Part shown: in pieces, positions 1-27,066 of the stretch
Layout: each line of letters begins with the position of its first letter
How positions within the stretch are numbered: the stretch's first letter is position 1
Source: Paratrimastix pyriformis
Taxonomy: Eukaryota; Preaxostyla; Paratrimastigidae
DNA length: 29,710 nucleotides
NCBI GenBank assembly: GCA_027972325.1
Contig: JAPMOS010000031.1
Span: 351,867-381,576 of the forward strand
Direction of reading: 5' to 3'
Notes under the pieces: generated by a model
The model's database searches: none
What the model was told of the DNA's origin: nothing
The model's input: the letters and a program-made list of their open reading frames with translations, nothing else
Program-made: the position numbers and the translations under genes

Positions 1-517
1 ATCACCATCATCATCAGCAGCAGCATGATGCCCGATTGCCCCTGTGTCATATGCAGGGCGATAACTACCACAGGTGATCCGCACCAGGGTGATATTCGCA
101 CCAGAATGATACCCACACAAGGGTGATATCTACCAGCTATCCGGCAGGGGGATGTCCACACAAAGGTGATGCCCACACACAGGCGATCCAGAGGGGTGAT
201 GACCGCACAGGAAAGATCAACACAAGGGTGATATCCGCAAGGGTGACATTGATATCCGCAATCCACACATCAGGGAGGGTGATATCCACCAATGGCGTTG
301 AATCCCAGACCTTTGCGCCCCATGGCGATGGTGTCATGAACCGACAGGGTGATGTCCACACAAAGGTGATGTCCGCCACAGGGTGAAATCCACAAATGGT
401 GATGTCCACACGGGGTGATGTCAGTACCACAAAGCCATTCATAGGGGCGATGCCCACACAGGTAAGATCAACACAAGGGTGATATCCGCATGGGGGTGAT
501 ACCCATGAATCCCAGAC
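1..517. repeat. Degenerate GGTGAT-rich minisatellite with a higher-order duplication
   Basis: Irregular repeats of about 15-18 bp, with core GGGTGATATCCRCACA, fill the start of the intron after exon 17. A larger duplicated block is visible: AGATCAACACAAGGGTGATA occurs near 213 and near 464, each followed within about 150 bp by a copy of the exon 17 end. No gene is seen here on either strand. Confidence 0.7.
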
Positions 518-17006
<16,489 letters not shown>

Positions 17007-17063
17007 CTGTTGGGTTGAGGCCACATCCGGACTGTTTGGGGTGCCCAGCGGCTCCCAATGTCA

Positions 17064-18166
17064 AACTTCTGCCTCGGGCCCCCGTCCTCTTGTTTCATCG
17101 CATCGAAAGGCGACGACAGCTCATTTGACCAAATCACTCTCCACAGATGAATCTCTCGCTGCCGAATGTTGTTGGAGGCGGCCCACTCGGCCCACGAAAT
17201 GCAGGGCATTTATTACTATATTTGGCGAGCTCTCCTCCATTCTGCTCCTCCGCAAAATGGGATCGCGATCCTGCCAGCCACGAACCCAAGTCAAATGGGG
17301 CCGCTCCAGGGCCCGAAATCCACGTCCATCACCCAGTTTTTGTCCACCCCGTGTCACCTTCCAACCCCGCTGCGTCACTCCGTCATCGTGCCCTCACACC
17401 TTCGCCCCCCGCATCATCACGCCCCCCCCCCCCCCAAAAGAGGGAGGAAGGACACCGACAGCGCACCAGGGACGCCCCCCACACACACACATCAGTGAGG
17501 GGAAGGGATACATGGAGGAAGTGGTGCGGTCTGTCGGACTGTGCGTGTGCGTGTGTTGCATACTCCGAGAGACCCCTCACTGAGCCCCGCCCAACCCCTG
17601 TATTGACTCTGCCGGACTTGGTCGATGGCACGATGGCTTTTCATTTTGCATTCTTCCGCTTCATTTTGTGTTCGGCCTGTCCCGGCTCGACACGATCTCG
17701 GCTGCCCGCGTCTTATGCGTTGCGGGGTCGAGGACCTGCCTGACCTCATCTGGACTTACCCCTCCCCTGGTGTGGGGAGCCGAAGACGCATCAGGACGAA
17801 GCCCTGGTAACAATGTAAAGCAATATACAGAGGAGGAATACTTGAAATGACACGAGAAGGAGTGGGAAGGGGAACATGACCAGCTGGGGGCGAAGAGGAG
17901 CAGAACAAGAGACGACACGAGTTCTCCAGAGAGATGGGGAAAAGAACAAAGAGCGAATCGAGTGGAGGCAGGGGCAGCCAAGCCTGAGAGTGAGTGGAAC
18001 CCGATTCGAGCTCCTGGGGTGAGTAGGCGACGGCATGGCGATGACATCCGGAATGGCTGAGGGGGCGGGAGCAGCCACAGGGGCACCGACGGCGAGTTAT
18101 GAACAGAGGGGAGGCGATCCCGCGAGGAGCGCAGGAAACGGAGGCCACAGGCCAAAACTAACTGCT
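17064..18166. other. Interval between kinase gene 3' end and dynein 5' end
   Basis: About 1.1 kb between two genes on the same strand. It should hold the kinase 3' UTR, the dynein promoter and the first dynein coding exon. A C-run at 17420-17434 and short CA repeats are visible. I see no clear poly(A) signal or TATA box, and no convincing separate gene. Confidence 0.4.
17618..17644 (-). CDS. Possible first coding mini-exon of dynein gene
   Basis: Exon 1 as placed has no in-frame Met and an in-frame stop at 17061-17063, so translation should start in an upstream exon. One candidate is a 27-nt exon, ATG then MKSHRAIDQ, followed by a GTCCGG donor that fits the local donor motif. It is phase 0, as the next exon needs, and implies a 611-nt intron. 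No homology supports it, so it is one option among several. Confidence 0.22.
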
Positions 18167-20318
18167 CTATTGCGTAGCACAATGGTGGGGAGCGTGCTGT
18201 TGAAATTGAGGCACCAAGTTGCGGATTTCCCGGAGGAGTTCAGCGGGCAGGTTGGGGTGGGCTCTGAGCAGCCGGTCAAGTGGGGCGACAACACCGGCAC
18301 GCCCAAATGAGGCCTGGTTCTCCTTGTCTGCCGAGAGGCTGTAGATTGCCAAGAGGAGCTGCTGGGCCACGGCGGCAGACAGGTTGGGGTGGGCCGTGAG
18401 CAGCCCGACAAGTGGGGCAGCCACACCGGCACGCCCAAACGAGGCCTGGTTCTCCTTGTCCACCGACAGGTTGGCGATTGTCGCGAGGAGCTGCTCGGTC
18501 ACAGCGGGGCTGGTGGCGGGCAGGTCGGGGTGGTCCGTGAGCAGGCGGACAAGTGGGGCGGCCACACCGGCACGCCCAAATGAGGCCCGGTTCTCAGGAT
18601 TTTCGAACGACAGGTTGCTGATTGCAGCGAGCACAGTGGGGCTGGTGGCGGGCAGGTCGGGGTGGGCCGTGAGCAGCCCGACAAGTGGGGCGACCACACC
18701 GGCACACTCGAACGATGCCGCTGGTTCTCGGGATTGTTAAGCGAGAGATTGGCAATTGCCGCGAGGAGACGCTCGGTCAGGGCGGGGCTGGAGGCAGGGA
18801 GGTCGGGGTGGACCGTGAGCAGCCGGACAAGCGGGGCGGCCACACCGGCACGCCCGAACGAGGCCTGGTTCTCGGGATTGTTAACCGAGAGATTGGCAAT
18901 TGCCGCGAGGAGCTCGGCCAGGGCGAGGCTGGTGGTGGGCAGGTTGGGGTGGGCCGTCAGCAGCCCGACAAGTGGAGCGGCCACACCGGCACGCCCAAAC
19001 GAGGCCTGGTTCTCCTTGTCCTCCGAGAGGCTGGAGATTGCCGCGAGGAGCCGCTCGGCCAGGTCGGGACTGGTGGCGGGCAGATCGGGGTGGGCCGTCA
19101 GCAGCCGGACGAGTGGTGCGGCCACACCGGCACGCCCGAACGAGACCTGGTTCTCGGGGTTGCCCAACGAGAGGCTGGAGATTGCCGCGAGGAGCCGCTC
19201 GGCCACGGCGGGGCTGGTGGCGGGCAGGTCTGGGTGGGCCGTCAGCAGCCCGACAAGTGGGGCGGCCACACCGGCACGCCCAAACGAGGCCTGGATCACG
19301 GGATTATCCCACGACAGGTTGACAAATGCTCCCATGAGCGCGGGGCTGGTGGCGGGCAGATCGGGGTGGTCCGTGAGCAGCCGGACAAGTGGGGCGACCA
19401 CACCGGCACGCCCAAATGAGGCCTGGTTCTCAGGATTGTTCCCCGACAGGTTGGCGACTGCCCGAAGGAGCTCCTCGGCCAGGGCGGGGCTGGTGGCGGG
19501 CAGGTTGGGGTGGGCCGTGAGCAGCCCGACAAGTGGGGCGGCCACACCGGCACGTCCAAACGAGGCAGTGTTCTCCTTGTCAGCCGACAGGTTGGCGATT
19601 GTCGTGAGGAGCTCCTCAGCCAGGGCGGGGCTGGTGGCGGGCAGGTCGGGGTGAGCCGTCAGCAGCCCGACAAGTGGGGTGACCGCACCGGCACGCCCAA
19701 ACGAGGCCTGGTTCTCAGGATTGTCCCCCGACAGAATGACGATTGCCCGGAGGAGCTGCTCGGCCACGTCGGGGCTGGTGGCGGGCAGGTCGGGGTGGGC
19801 CGTCAGCAGCCGGACAAGTGGAGCGGCCACACCGGCACGTCCGAACGAGGCCTGGTTCTCCTCGCCACAAGACAGGTTGCGGATTGCCGCGAGGAGCTGC
19901 TCGGCCACGGCGGCGGGCAGGTCGGGGTGGGCCGTGAGCAGCCCGACAAGTGGGGCGACCACATCGGCACGCCCAAACGAGGCCTGGTTCTCGCGATTGC
20001 CGCACGACAGGTTGCGGATCGCCCGGAGGAGCTGCTCGGCCACGGCGGGGCTAGTGGCGAGCAGGTCGGGGTGGGCCGTCAGCAGCCCGACAAGTGGGGC
20101 GACAACACCGGCTTTTCCCAGAGCAGCTCGCGGGTTTGCGGAGCCCTCGAGCTTGGGGTCGCACATGGTGTTCAGAGCTCGGAGCAGGTCACCCAGGACA
20201 GCGGGACGGCTGGTCACCTCGGGGCGCTGGAGCAGGCCCACAAGAGCCTGGGCCGGGCACGAGGGCGGAGCCAGCTTGGCCAGCCAGCCCCGCAGATCGC
20301 TCAGCGTCACCGGGCGCC
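18167..20318 (-). CDS. Kinase-ARM gene exon 5 (armadillo repeats)
   Basis: Begins GRPVTLSDLRGWLAKL after a CATCATCAG acceptor, phase 1. It carries about 14 ARM-like units of 126-147 bp that are close to identical at the DNA level, which points to recent expansion or gene conversion. Near 18705-18717 one unit has two extra bases compared with its neighbours, so the frame shifts. The next frame continues with intact repeats to a TAG at 18167. This may be a real lesion, an assembly error, or a hidden short intron. Confidence 0.85.
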
Positions 20319-22191
20319 CTGATGATGAGCCCCATCCCACCAGAAAGGAACGCAAAGCGCATGAGCGTTGTGCGCACATGGGGCAAAAGGGCACCCCTCA
20401 TCCCCCAGTAAATTCAGACCTGCTGCAAGGCCCATGCTGTCCCGCAGCTCCTGCTCGGCGGCGGCGGGCAGCGAGGCCACCGATGCACTGACCTCGGCCA
20501 CCTGAAGATGATTGGATGATCAGTGATGGTCCTCGCTCATGATCAAAGACGGGATGAAACGCGGCCCCGGCAAGGCCAAGGCGGACGGACCTCAAGGGCT
20601 TCCAGTGCCCCCAGCAGGCGCTTCGCCGAGGGGCGGGTTGTGGGGTCCTTGCTGCACATCTGCACAAGCAGCTCCGCCAGAGAGTCCTCGCCGACACCCT
20701 TCGGCCCGCAAACGGCCGCCTGTTCGCGGGCCGCCACCTCGGCGAAGGCCTCCCGCAGCTCGGGCTCGGAGGGCTGTTCCTCGGTCTTGTGGGCCGTGTC
20801 CGTCTGCGAGTACAGGCAGTACAGCGTCACCCCCATCGCGTACACGTCCGTGGCGGGCGTGTTGCCCGGGCGCAGGCCGCGGCCCTCCGACCACCCCGAC
20901 CCGCCGCCGCCCGGCATCGCGTACAGCTCAGGCGCCATGAAGCCGGGCGTGCCGCGGCACAGCAGCCCGTAGCTGAGCGAGCCCCCCGTGAAGACGCAGG
21001 CCAGGCCCAGGTCGGCCAGCAGGGCCATCGGACGGGCCGTCCCCGTCAGCCTGTCTACCTGGCGGCGCAGCAGCACGTTGGCCGGCTTGATGTCGTTGTG
21101 CAGCACCCGGTGGTCGTTCTCCTGAAAGGGCTGCCCGTGCAGGTAGGCCAGACTCCGGAGCAGGTCGCCCGACAGCAGCCAGCGCTCCTGCCGGTCGTCG
21201 GCCGGGTCGGCCGAGGGGTGGCGCAGGTGGCGCCGGATGACCCCGTCCAGGTCGCCCCCCTCGCAGAAGGGCGTCACCAGGCACCGCAGCAGAGGCCCAC
21301 CCGGCTCAAGCTACCCCCCCACAACCCACAACCACAACCACAACCACAACCACAGCCACAACCCACAACCACCCAGAGCAGGGCCGGGGAGCGCAGAGAT
21401 GGGGAAGATGTCGCCAGGAAAAGAGGTGGGATGGTATTGGGTCGGGTGGGGATCGGTCAGACCTGCACCTCGATGGGGGGTCCGGCGGCCGAGAGGAGGT
21501 TGGGATGCCGAACGGCGCTGGCGATGTAGCTCTCGTTGTTGAAGAAGGCCCGCTCCTCGGGCGACTGGGGCGGCCGAGTGGCCTTCAGGGCCACATCGCG
21601 GTGGTCCCGCGTGTCCTCCACCCGGAAGGTCACCCCGAAGGCCCCCGCGCCCAGCACCCAGCAGGCCCGGGTCAGCGGGCGCCCGTCCGCCGACACCAGC
21701 AGGGCAAGCTCACTCCTCCGAGTGGCGATGGTGGCCGGCAGGCGGGAGTCGGGCTTGTGCCTGTAGATGCCCCCCACCAGGTCGAAGAGCAGCAGCTGGG
21801 TGCTGCCCTCCTGCACCGACCGGGCCACGTCCCACAGCCGGACGCCGCCCTCGCCCGCAAAGAGCACCGCCTTGTAGGCTGGGTCGCTCGCGGCCGCAGT
21901 GGGGTCGGTGGCTGCTGCCGGGGCTGCTGCCGGGGCTGCTGCCGGGGCTGCCGGCGGCGGAACGACAGCACCAAGAGGCGCCGCCTGTGCTGCGGCTGCT
22001 GGGGGCGGGTTTCCCCCCGGGGCGGGTGAGGCTGCTCCCGAGACAGGGGGTGTCGACGTTGGGGAGCAGAGTTTGTTCATAAAACCCGCCTAGAGAGAGA
22101 GACACCAGAGAAGTGGTAAGCGGAATATTCGAGCACACTCCTCCGATGAGCAGACACAGACCTCAAACGCCGCCAGATACTCCGAGGCCAT
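18167..22191 (-). CDS. Protein kinase with C-terminal armadillo-like repeats (5 exons)
   Basis: A putative Ser/Thr kinase fused to an ARM solenoid. Exon order on the minus strand is 22191-22162, 22089-21463, 21310-20591, 20501-20420 and 20318-18167, and all phases agree. The N-terminal part is Pro/Ala-rich. The kinase shows a glycine loop VLGAGAFGVTF, the VALK lysine, a helix-C Glu in NNESYIASAVRHPNLL, HNDIKPANVLL (HRD as HND), LADLGLA (DFG as DLG) and GTPGFMAPE, so the catalytic residues are present. About 14 ARM-like units of 41-49 residues follow, each with ASFGRAG and APLVxLLTxHPDL. Donors are GTCTGT, GTCTGA, GTCCGT and GTCTGA. The substrate is unknown; ARM repeats usually bind proteins. 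One ARM unit contains a frame break. Confidence 0.88.
18700..18725 (-). other. Frame break within ARM repeat 11
   Basis: Other units read CGAACGAGGCCTGGTTCTC on the plus strand; here the matching stretch is CGAACGATGCCGCTGGTTCT, two bases longer. Intact ARM units lie on both sides in different frames. Confidence 0.7.
20420..20501 (-). CDS. Kinase-ARM gene exon 4
   Basis: 82 nt encoding VAEVSASVASLPAAAEQELR and DSMGLAA, phase 0 in, phase 1 out. Acceptor ATCTTCAG, donor GTCTGA. Confidence 0.8.
20591..21310 (-). CDS. Kinase-ARM gene exon 3 (kinase C-lobe)
   Basis: 240 codons from LEPGGPLLRCLVTPFCEGGD to ALEALE. It contains HNDIKPANVLL, LADLGLA, GTPGFMAPE and DVYAMGVTLYCLYSQ. Acceptor GGGGTAG, donor GTCCGT. 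Confidence 0.9.
21463..22089 (-). CDS. Kinase-ARM gene exon 2 (N-terminal region and kinase N-lobe)
   Basis: 209 codons: a Pro/Ala low-complexity linker, a region with AVLFAGEGGVRLWDVARSV of unknown role, then the kinase N-lobe from RACWVLGAGAFGVTF to PIEVQ. Donor GTCTGA. Confidence 0.85.
22162..22191 (-). CDS. Kinase-ARM gene exon 1 (start exon)
   Basis: ATG followed by MASEYLAAFE, ending in GAG|GTCTGT. A 72-nt intron ending TCTCTCTAG joins it in phase 0 to AGFMNKL. An in-frame ATG at 22080 in exon 2 is an alternative start, but the good splice sites favour this one. Confidence 0.7.
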
Positions 22192-22868
22192 GGGGTCAGG
22201 AACAGCCCTCAAAAAGCGGCGAGGCATCTCGCCTTGAGTCCTGGGCGTCTTGAGCGAAACAACAAATGGATTCGCACTGGAGTCGTCCTCTGACAGTCCA
22301 CAAATTTGAAAGTCATGTGAAGAGATTCAAGACCGCGCAGACCGGGAATGAATACAATGTCTTCGGGATTCACCAAGGGTATTTGGTCTGGGGTTGACCC
22401 TCGGAAGCGGAAAATGGCCACAAACGCTTTCAAACTCATGACAGTTTTCGAACTTCGCCGGACGAGAGGGGTCTTTTGCACCGCGCCAAGATCCTCCTCC
22501 TGTCATCCAGTCAGTCAGTCAGTCTCGTGTTAATGCAGCCTCGTGTGAGGCTAACTAAGGAGCCATGAGAAAGAAATCACAAAAGGTTTTATCCCCCAAT
22601 TCCCCCGTCACCTCATCACCTCCGATAGGCTTCGGCTCAAAGTGCATCGCATCTCATCACCCACCTCCTTCACTGGTGAGCCTCGGCCTCGTGGTTGCGC
22701 TTGGTCGGTATGCCACCATCCTAGGTCGCCCCGAAAGCAAGACAGGGAGAGAAAATGGATGGAAGAGCGACGACTTCCCCCCCTCCCCGCAGGTTTTGAG
22801 GACGAGCCCACCCGGCGAGCCTGACGCTGCCGTCGTCCACCCGCAAAGGAGAGGGGTTCGGTCGATTG
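22192..22868. other. Kinase upstream region and LINE 3' end
   Basis: A minus-strand open frame at 22209-22481 has no recognisable domain. A (CAGT)n run lies at 22506-22523. The LINE 3' UTR must end somewhere here but I find no A-run or clear target-site duplication. The kinase promoter should also lie here. Confidence 0.35.
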
Positions 22869-23606
22869 CTATGTAGTGGAGGCCTCGTTTCGGTGGCCGC
22901 TAGTCTGCTGGATGGGCACAGCAGGTAGCCTTCCTTGGCTCAGCCCCGGTGGTGTCGTCTCCCGCCAGGCCCTCCGATCGCCGGCCGTCCGCGGTGGCTC
23001 GGCTCGTCGCACCTTGAGCAGTTGCAGCCGGCGCGCATGGGCCTGGGCCAAGAAGTCTCCCGCAATCCGGTTGACGGCCTCACGAGTCGGGCGCCCCCAA
23101 CCAGCGGCCGGCCTCCCGATCATGACCTGCCACTTGTCCGCGCCCAGGGCCTCGAGATGGGCCCAGTCCGGGGCCCCCAGGACCGCATGGAGGCGGTCCC
23201 AGGCCTTCTTGCGGAGCTCCTCGTAGGCGGGGCACTGCTGGATGATGTGTTGGGCGTCCTCGAGTGGTCCCGCGTCGTTGCAGCAGATGCAGGCTCCCCC
23301 GCGCTTCGCCTCAGGCCTGTTCTTCCAGGTGCGCATGAACTCACCGTTCAGGTACATCCCTGCGCGCAGTTGGGCTGCTATGCGGCGCCCCGCCGGGCTC
23401 ATGTCGTCCAGGTAGGCCTCGCTGTGGCCAAAGTCCTGCTTGACCTGCCGCAGGAGTGCCAGCCTTGGGTGCGAGTGGGCGTCCTCCATCTTCGCGCGCC
23501 ACTTGGCCTCCATGTGCGCACTCGCTTCCGGACCAAGTCCTTCCAGGCCCCGATGCCGATGGTCCGGATGGCCTCGTCCACCGGGCGCACCCCGTGCCAA
23601 GGCCAT
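22869..23606 (-). pseudogene. LINE C-terminal region with zinc knuckle
   Basis: An open stretch of about 245 codons ends in TAG. It contains CICCNDAGPLEDAQHIIQQC followed by PAYEELR, the C-x2-C...H-x4-C knuckle found at the C-terminus of CR1/Jockey/I-type LINE proteins. This is the least damaged part of the element. Confidence 0.8.
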
Positions 23607-24299
23607 AGTCCGCCATGACCGCCTCAGCAGCCCCGGCCCATTCGCCGATGCACTGGTGTCCTGTCCTCACCTCTGGGAGCTTCTCACCCAGCTCCACCAG
23701 TTCGCGGACCAGGCGGCCCTGCGGCAGCAGCTGATGCGGCCCCATTCGAACATGATCTCCTGGGCCCGCAAGGCCGCCACCGGTATCAGGCCCAGATCGG
23801 CCTCGACCGCTGCGGATGATGGCCCCATACACTGGAGGGCATAGCAGGCGAAGACGCGTTGAACCGAGTCCATTGCTCGCTCGGCCTTTGGTCGCGCAGG
23901 TCAGGGAAGGCCGCCGCCGCCCAGAGCAACTTCGGCAGGGCAAGGTGCGCCACAATGCACAGAGCAGCCTCGGAGGGACGGCCCCAACACGGCCTAGCAG
24001 CCGGCTGATGGAGCCCCTCATCGCACAGGCCGCCCGGATCCGTCCGCTCGTGTGGGCCTTTGTACGTGCATCGCATTCGAGTTCCGCGCCCAGGAAGCGG
24101 AAGACTCTGGTCTGTTCCAACGTCTTGCCGCTGAGACGGACTGACCATGGTTCCGGCTTCGGCTGCAGTGGGCTCCTTCTTGCGCTTCTCCTCGCGCTGG
24201 GCCGCCCAGTTTTCAAAGGCCATCGACCGACATTTGTCAGGCGCCCACTGAAGCGCCTTTCTCGTGCCACCACGTCGCATTCGTCGAGAGCTTGCTGCA

Positions 24300-25085
24300 G
24301 GGCTTCGGGGTCTCGCCAAGGACAGAGACGTCGTCCGCGAATAGCAGACCCGGATGCGCTCCCTCCTGCCGGGCACCAGAACGCCGTGGCCTCGCGCCCG
24401 CAGCCTCCGCACGAGGCCGTCAATGAAGAACAGATACAGGCCCGGGGATGCCGGGCACCCCTGTCGCAGGCCACGGTGAATCTCAAAGATGGGCCCCCGT
24501 TCGCCTCGTACGACAACCGCCGCCTCGGTCTTCGCGTACATGGCCATCAGCAGGAGCAGGAGGCAGCCCCGGCAGCCACGCGCCTGCAGGATGGCCCACA
24601 AGATGTGTCGGTCGACGGTATCGTAGGCGGCACGGATGTCCAAGAAGGCTGCGTACGTGCTCAGCCTGGCCTTGCGGCGGAGGGCCACGATCTCCTGCAG
24701 GGCGATGACCTGCTGGACCGCCGAGTGCTCCCGGCGGGCCTCCTGCTCCTCCGCCAGGCCCGGCTCCAGGGAGGACCGCAGCCTCCGGTCCAGGGCCAGG
24801 GCCAGCACCTTGGAGGCCACTGGGGCCAGGGCAATCGGGCGGTATGCGGTCGGGCTCTGGCCTCCCTTGTTCTTGTGGACCGGTACCAAGTGGGAGAGGC
24901 GCCACTGTTCCGGCCACAGGCCCCACCGCCAGGTGAGCTCAAAGAAGAGGCGGAGGGCTTCGGTGAACGTTGACCCTGCCCGCTTCAGGAACAGCGGGGA
25001 TGCCGTCCGGTCCCGGCGCTCCGCCACTCCGCAGATCCCCAGGGCCAGCTCCACCTCCTCCCGAGTGAGTGGCCTGTCCATGGTG
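24300..25085 (-). pseudogene. LINE reverse transcriptase domain
   Basis: Motifs in order: HLVPVHKNKGG, AYRPIALAPVASKV, AFLDIRAAYDTVDRHILW, GLRQGCPASPGLYLFFIDGL, and LLFADDVSV in an adjacent frame. The spacing is normal for LINE reverse transcriptases. The thumb follows in a third frame with VFRFLGAELE at about 24080-24110. Confidence 0.88.
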
Positions 25086-25674
25086 GCTGCCATCCGGCCT
25101 GCTGACGACGGCTCAAACTCGAGGCTGGGTAGCGGCGGTGGCCCGGGCAGCATCTCCAACCTTGCGGAAATGGGCCGTGAACTCCTCGAGGCCCACCCCC
25201 AGCTCCTGGTCGGCCTCTTCAGGGTGCTCCTCCCCAAGAGCCGTGTGGGACCAGGGATCGCTCCCCCGAGAGGCGGAACTCGGCCATCATGCCGCTCTTC
25301 GCCGCTCGGGCCTCCCGCCGAAAGGCGCTGCGGGCTGCCTTCACACCAGGGCTCTCCTCTGGGCCATCTTGGCCCGCCACAGATCGGCGAGCCGAGGGGT
25401 CCACCATGCTCGGGAGGCCGCGGTGACCCGCTTCCAACCGCTTCCCTGCCAGCGCGGCGGAGAAGAGCCAGCAATTGGTCCCATCTCAACTTCAGCAGCT
25501 CTGGGGAGGCCAGACTTTGGTGTCCGCCTCCAGGCGGAGAGGAGGTCGGCAGCCCCGAGGGATGCCTCCTCCTCGAAGTGGGCCCAGTTGGCCTTGTCCA
25601 AACACCAGGCCCACCGCGGCTTGGTGCGACCCTTGCGCCTGGGCGGGGCGGGGCGACGCGGACTGTGCCTGAGA

Positions 25675-26385
25675 GGTGGACAGCGCGGTGCTCGCACGCT
25701 GAATCCGGGACCTCCTGGCCCATCGGGTCCAGCAGATTGCGGCTGGCCGCCCGCGGTGCCACCACTTCCCGCGGTTGCTGGAGGCCGTCCAGCAGATAAT
25801 AATCCACCTTGGTGGATACATGCCTTAAGCCCCAGGGTCATAGCTTGGGAGCGGGCGTCCCCATCCTGGGCCGCGATGGTGAGCCCGGCTTGCTCAGCCA
25901 GCAGCTGCAGGAGTTCCCCTGCTCATTGCCGTTGTCCGAGGGGAGGGACATGCACATTAAAATCGCCGGCGATCACCACAGGGGCTGGGGGCGTAGGTGC
26001 GGATGCACTCGAAGAGTTCCCCAGCCGTATAGGCGCCGAAGCTCCGTGGCTTAAAGTAGCATGCCCCAAAGAGAACGCCCTTGATACGACCCATACCGTG
26101 CAGTCGTGCAGGTAGGGGGGGGATAGACGGCGGGCTCCTTGGGCCCATGGCCCGGAGAGACCAAGGGCGACCCCGCCAGAGGGACGTTCGCCGGTCCAGC
26201 TCGCGTGGCCTTCCACAAACCAGCGGAAACCCTGGATGGGGGGCCTCTTGGTCGGAGAGCCAGGTCTCAGTAAGAAAGACGGCCTGGACTCCGCGGGACA
26301 GATCGGCCACCGCACGGGCACGGTGCCGTGCGCGGATGCTGGACACATTCCAGCAGAGGGCCCGAAGTTCTCGGGAGGTGCTGGG
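25675..26385 (-). pseudogene. LINE endonuclease domain
   Basis: Starts LRALCWNVSSIRARHRARAV, with the catalytic N, then VFLTETWLSDQEAP with the catalytic E, then PVVIAGDFNVHVPP with the D-x-N motif, VDYYLLDGL, and CEHRAVHLS in place of S-D-H. Pieces lie in three frames. The domain would nick target DNA to prime reverse transcription. Confidence 0.8.
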
Positions 26386-26769
26386 GAGAGCACCTCAGGT
26401 CCAAGGACGAGGGCTTGGCAGCAGGTGGGGAGCCTCGGGCACGGGGCCCGGGGCGGCTTGGGTCCGATCGGGCTCAGCCCAACCTCAGCGTTCCATTGCG
26501 CCGGCCGCTGTGGAAATTGCACCGGCAAGCGGCCACCCGGCGAAGCGGCCCGATGCAGGGAGAGACTGGTGCCGGAGCGCCACAAGGCGCCACCCGGGGT
26601 CCGGCCAGCCAGACATGCGGAGCAGCAAAGGCGTCCACTGGACCATCGGGAAACCGCACGGCGCGGAAGACCACGCAGGCTGCGGAAACAAAGGCCCAGA
26701 GACCGGCCAGGCCCGCGAAGGCGGACAGAGGCCAGGCAGTGCAGGCGGCGCAGGCGGCGCATGCGGCGC

Positions 26770-27050
26770 GGGCGGCATCAGCAGCAAGGGCCCCGAGCGG
26801 GGACCCGGGCGGCCACTCGCTGCCCCCGCAAACGACGGCCCCGTGCGGCAAGCGCACCGACAAAGGCCCCGGAGGCATCGGGACGCGGCCACCCGCAAAC
26901 GACGGCCACCCGGGTGGCAAGCGCACCGGCAAAGGCCAGGCGGCACCGGCACCGGCCACCAGACGGTGCGGCGCAGGCAGGCAGGACCCCGGACGGCAGC
27001 AGATGCACCAGAGGCGGGGCGCAGGCAGGCCCGGATAGGCCAGGCATCGC
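26770..27050. repeat. GC-rich imperfect repeat of about 65 bp
   Basis: Two copies of a block with CGCAAACGACGGCC and GGCAAGCGCACCG (26825-26890 and 26891-26950), followed by decayed GC-rich sequence. It lies between the endonuclease and the 193-bp monomers. Confidence 0.5.
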
Positions 27051-27066
27051 ATGCGGCGCAGCAGGC

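Larger units (their letters stand above)
22869..26400 (-). mobile_element. Degenerate APE-type non-LTR retrotransposon (LINE)
   Basis: On the minus strand an apurinic-type endonuclease, a reverse transcriptase and a C-terminal zinc knuckle follow in the order of L1/Jockey-group LINEs. The reading frame changes at least five times, so the copy is inactive. The clade is not clear from motifs alone. The left end falls in 22200-22868 and the right end beyond 26400; the upstream tandem monomers may be its 5' UTR. Confidence 0.85.

Noticed and set aside
18384-20491. Plus-strand open frames of up to 330 codons across the ARM region
   Set aside because: They are antisense shadows of the ARM repeat exon, whose minus-strand translation has clear repeat structure.
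22209-22481. 90-codon minus-strand frame as a separate gene
   Set aside because: No domain, no supporting splice sites, and it lies where the kinase promoter and LINE 3' end must be.
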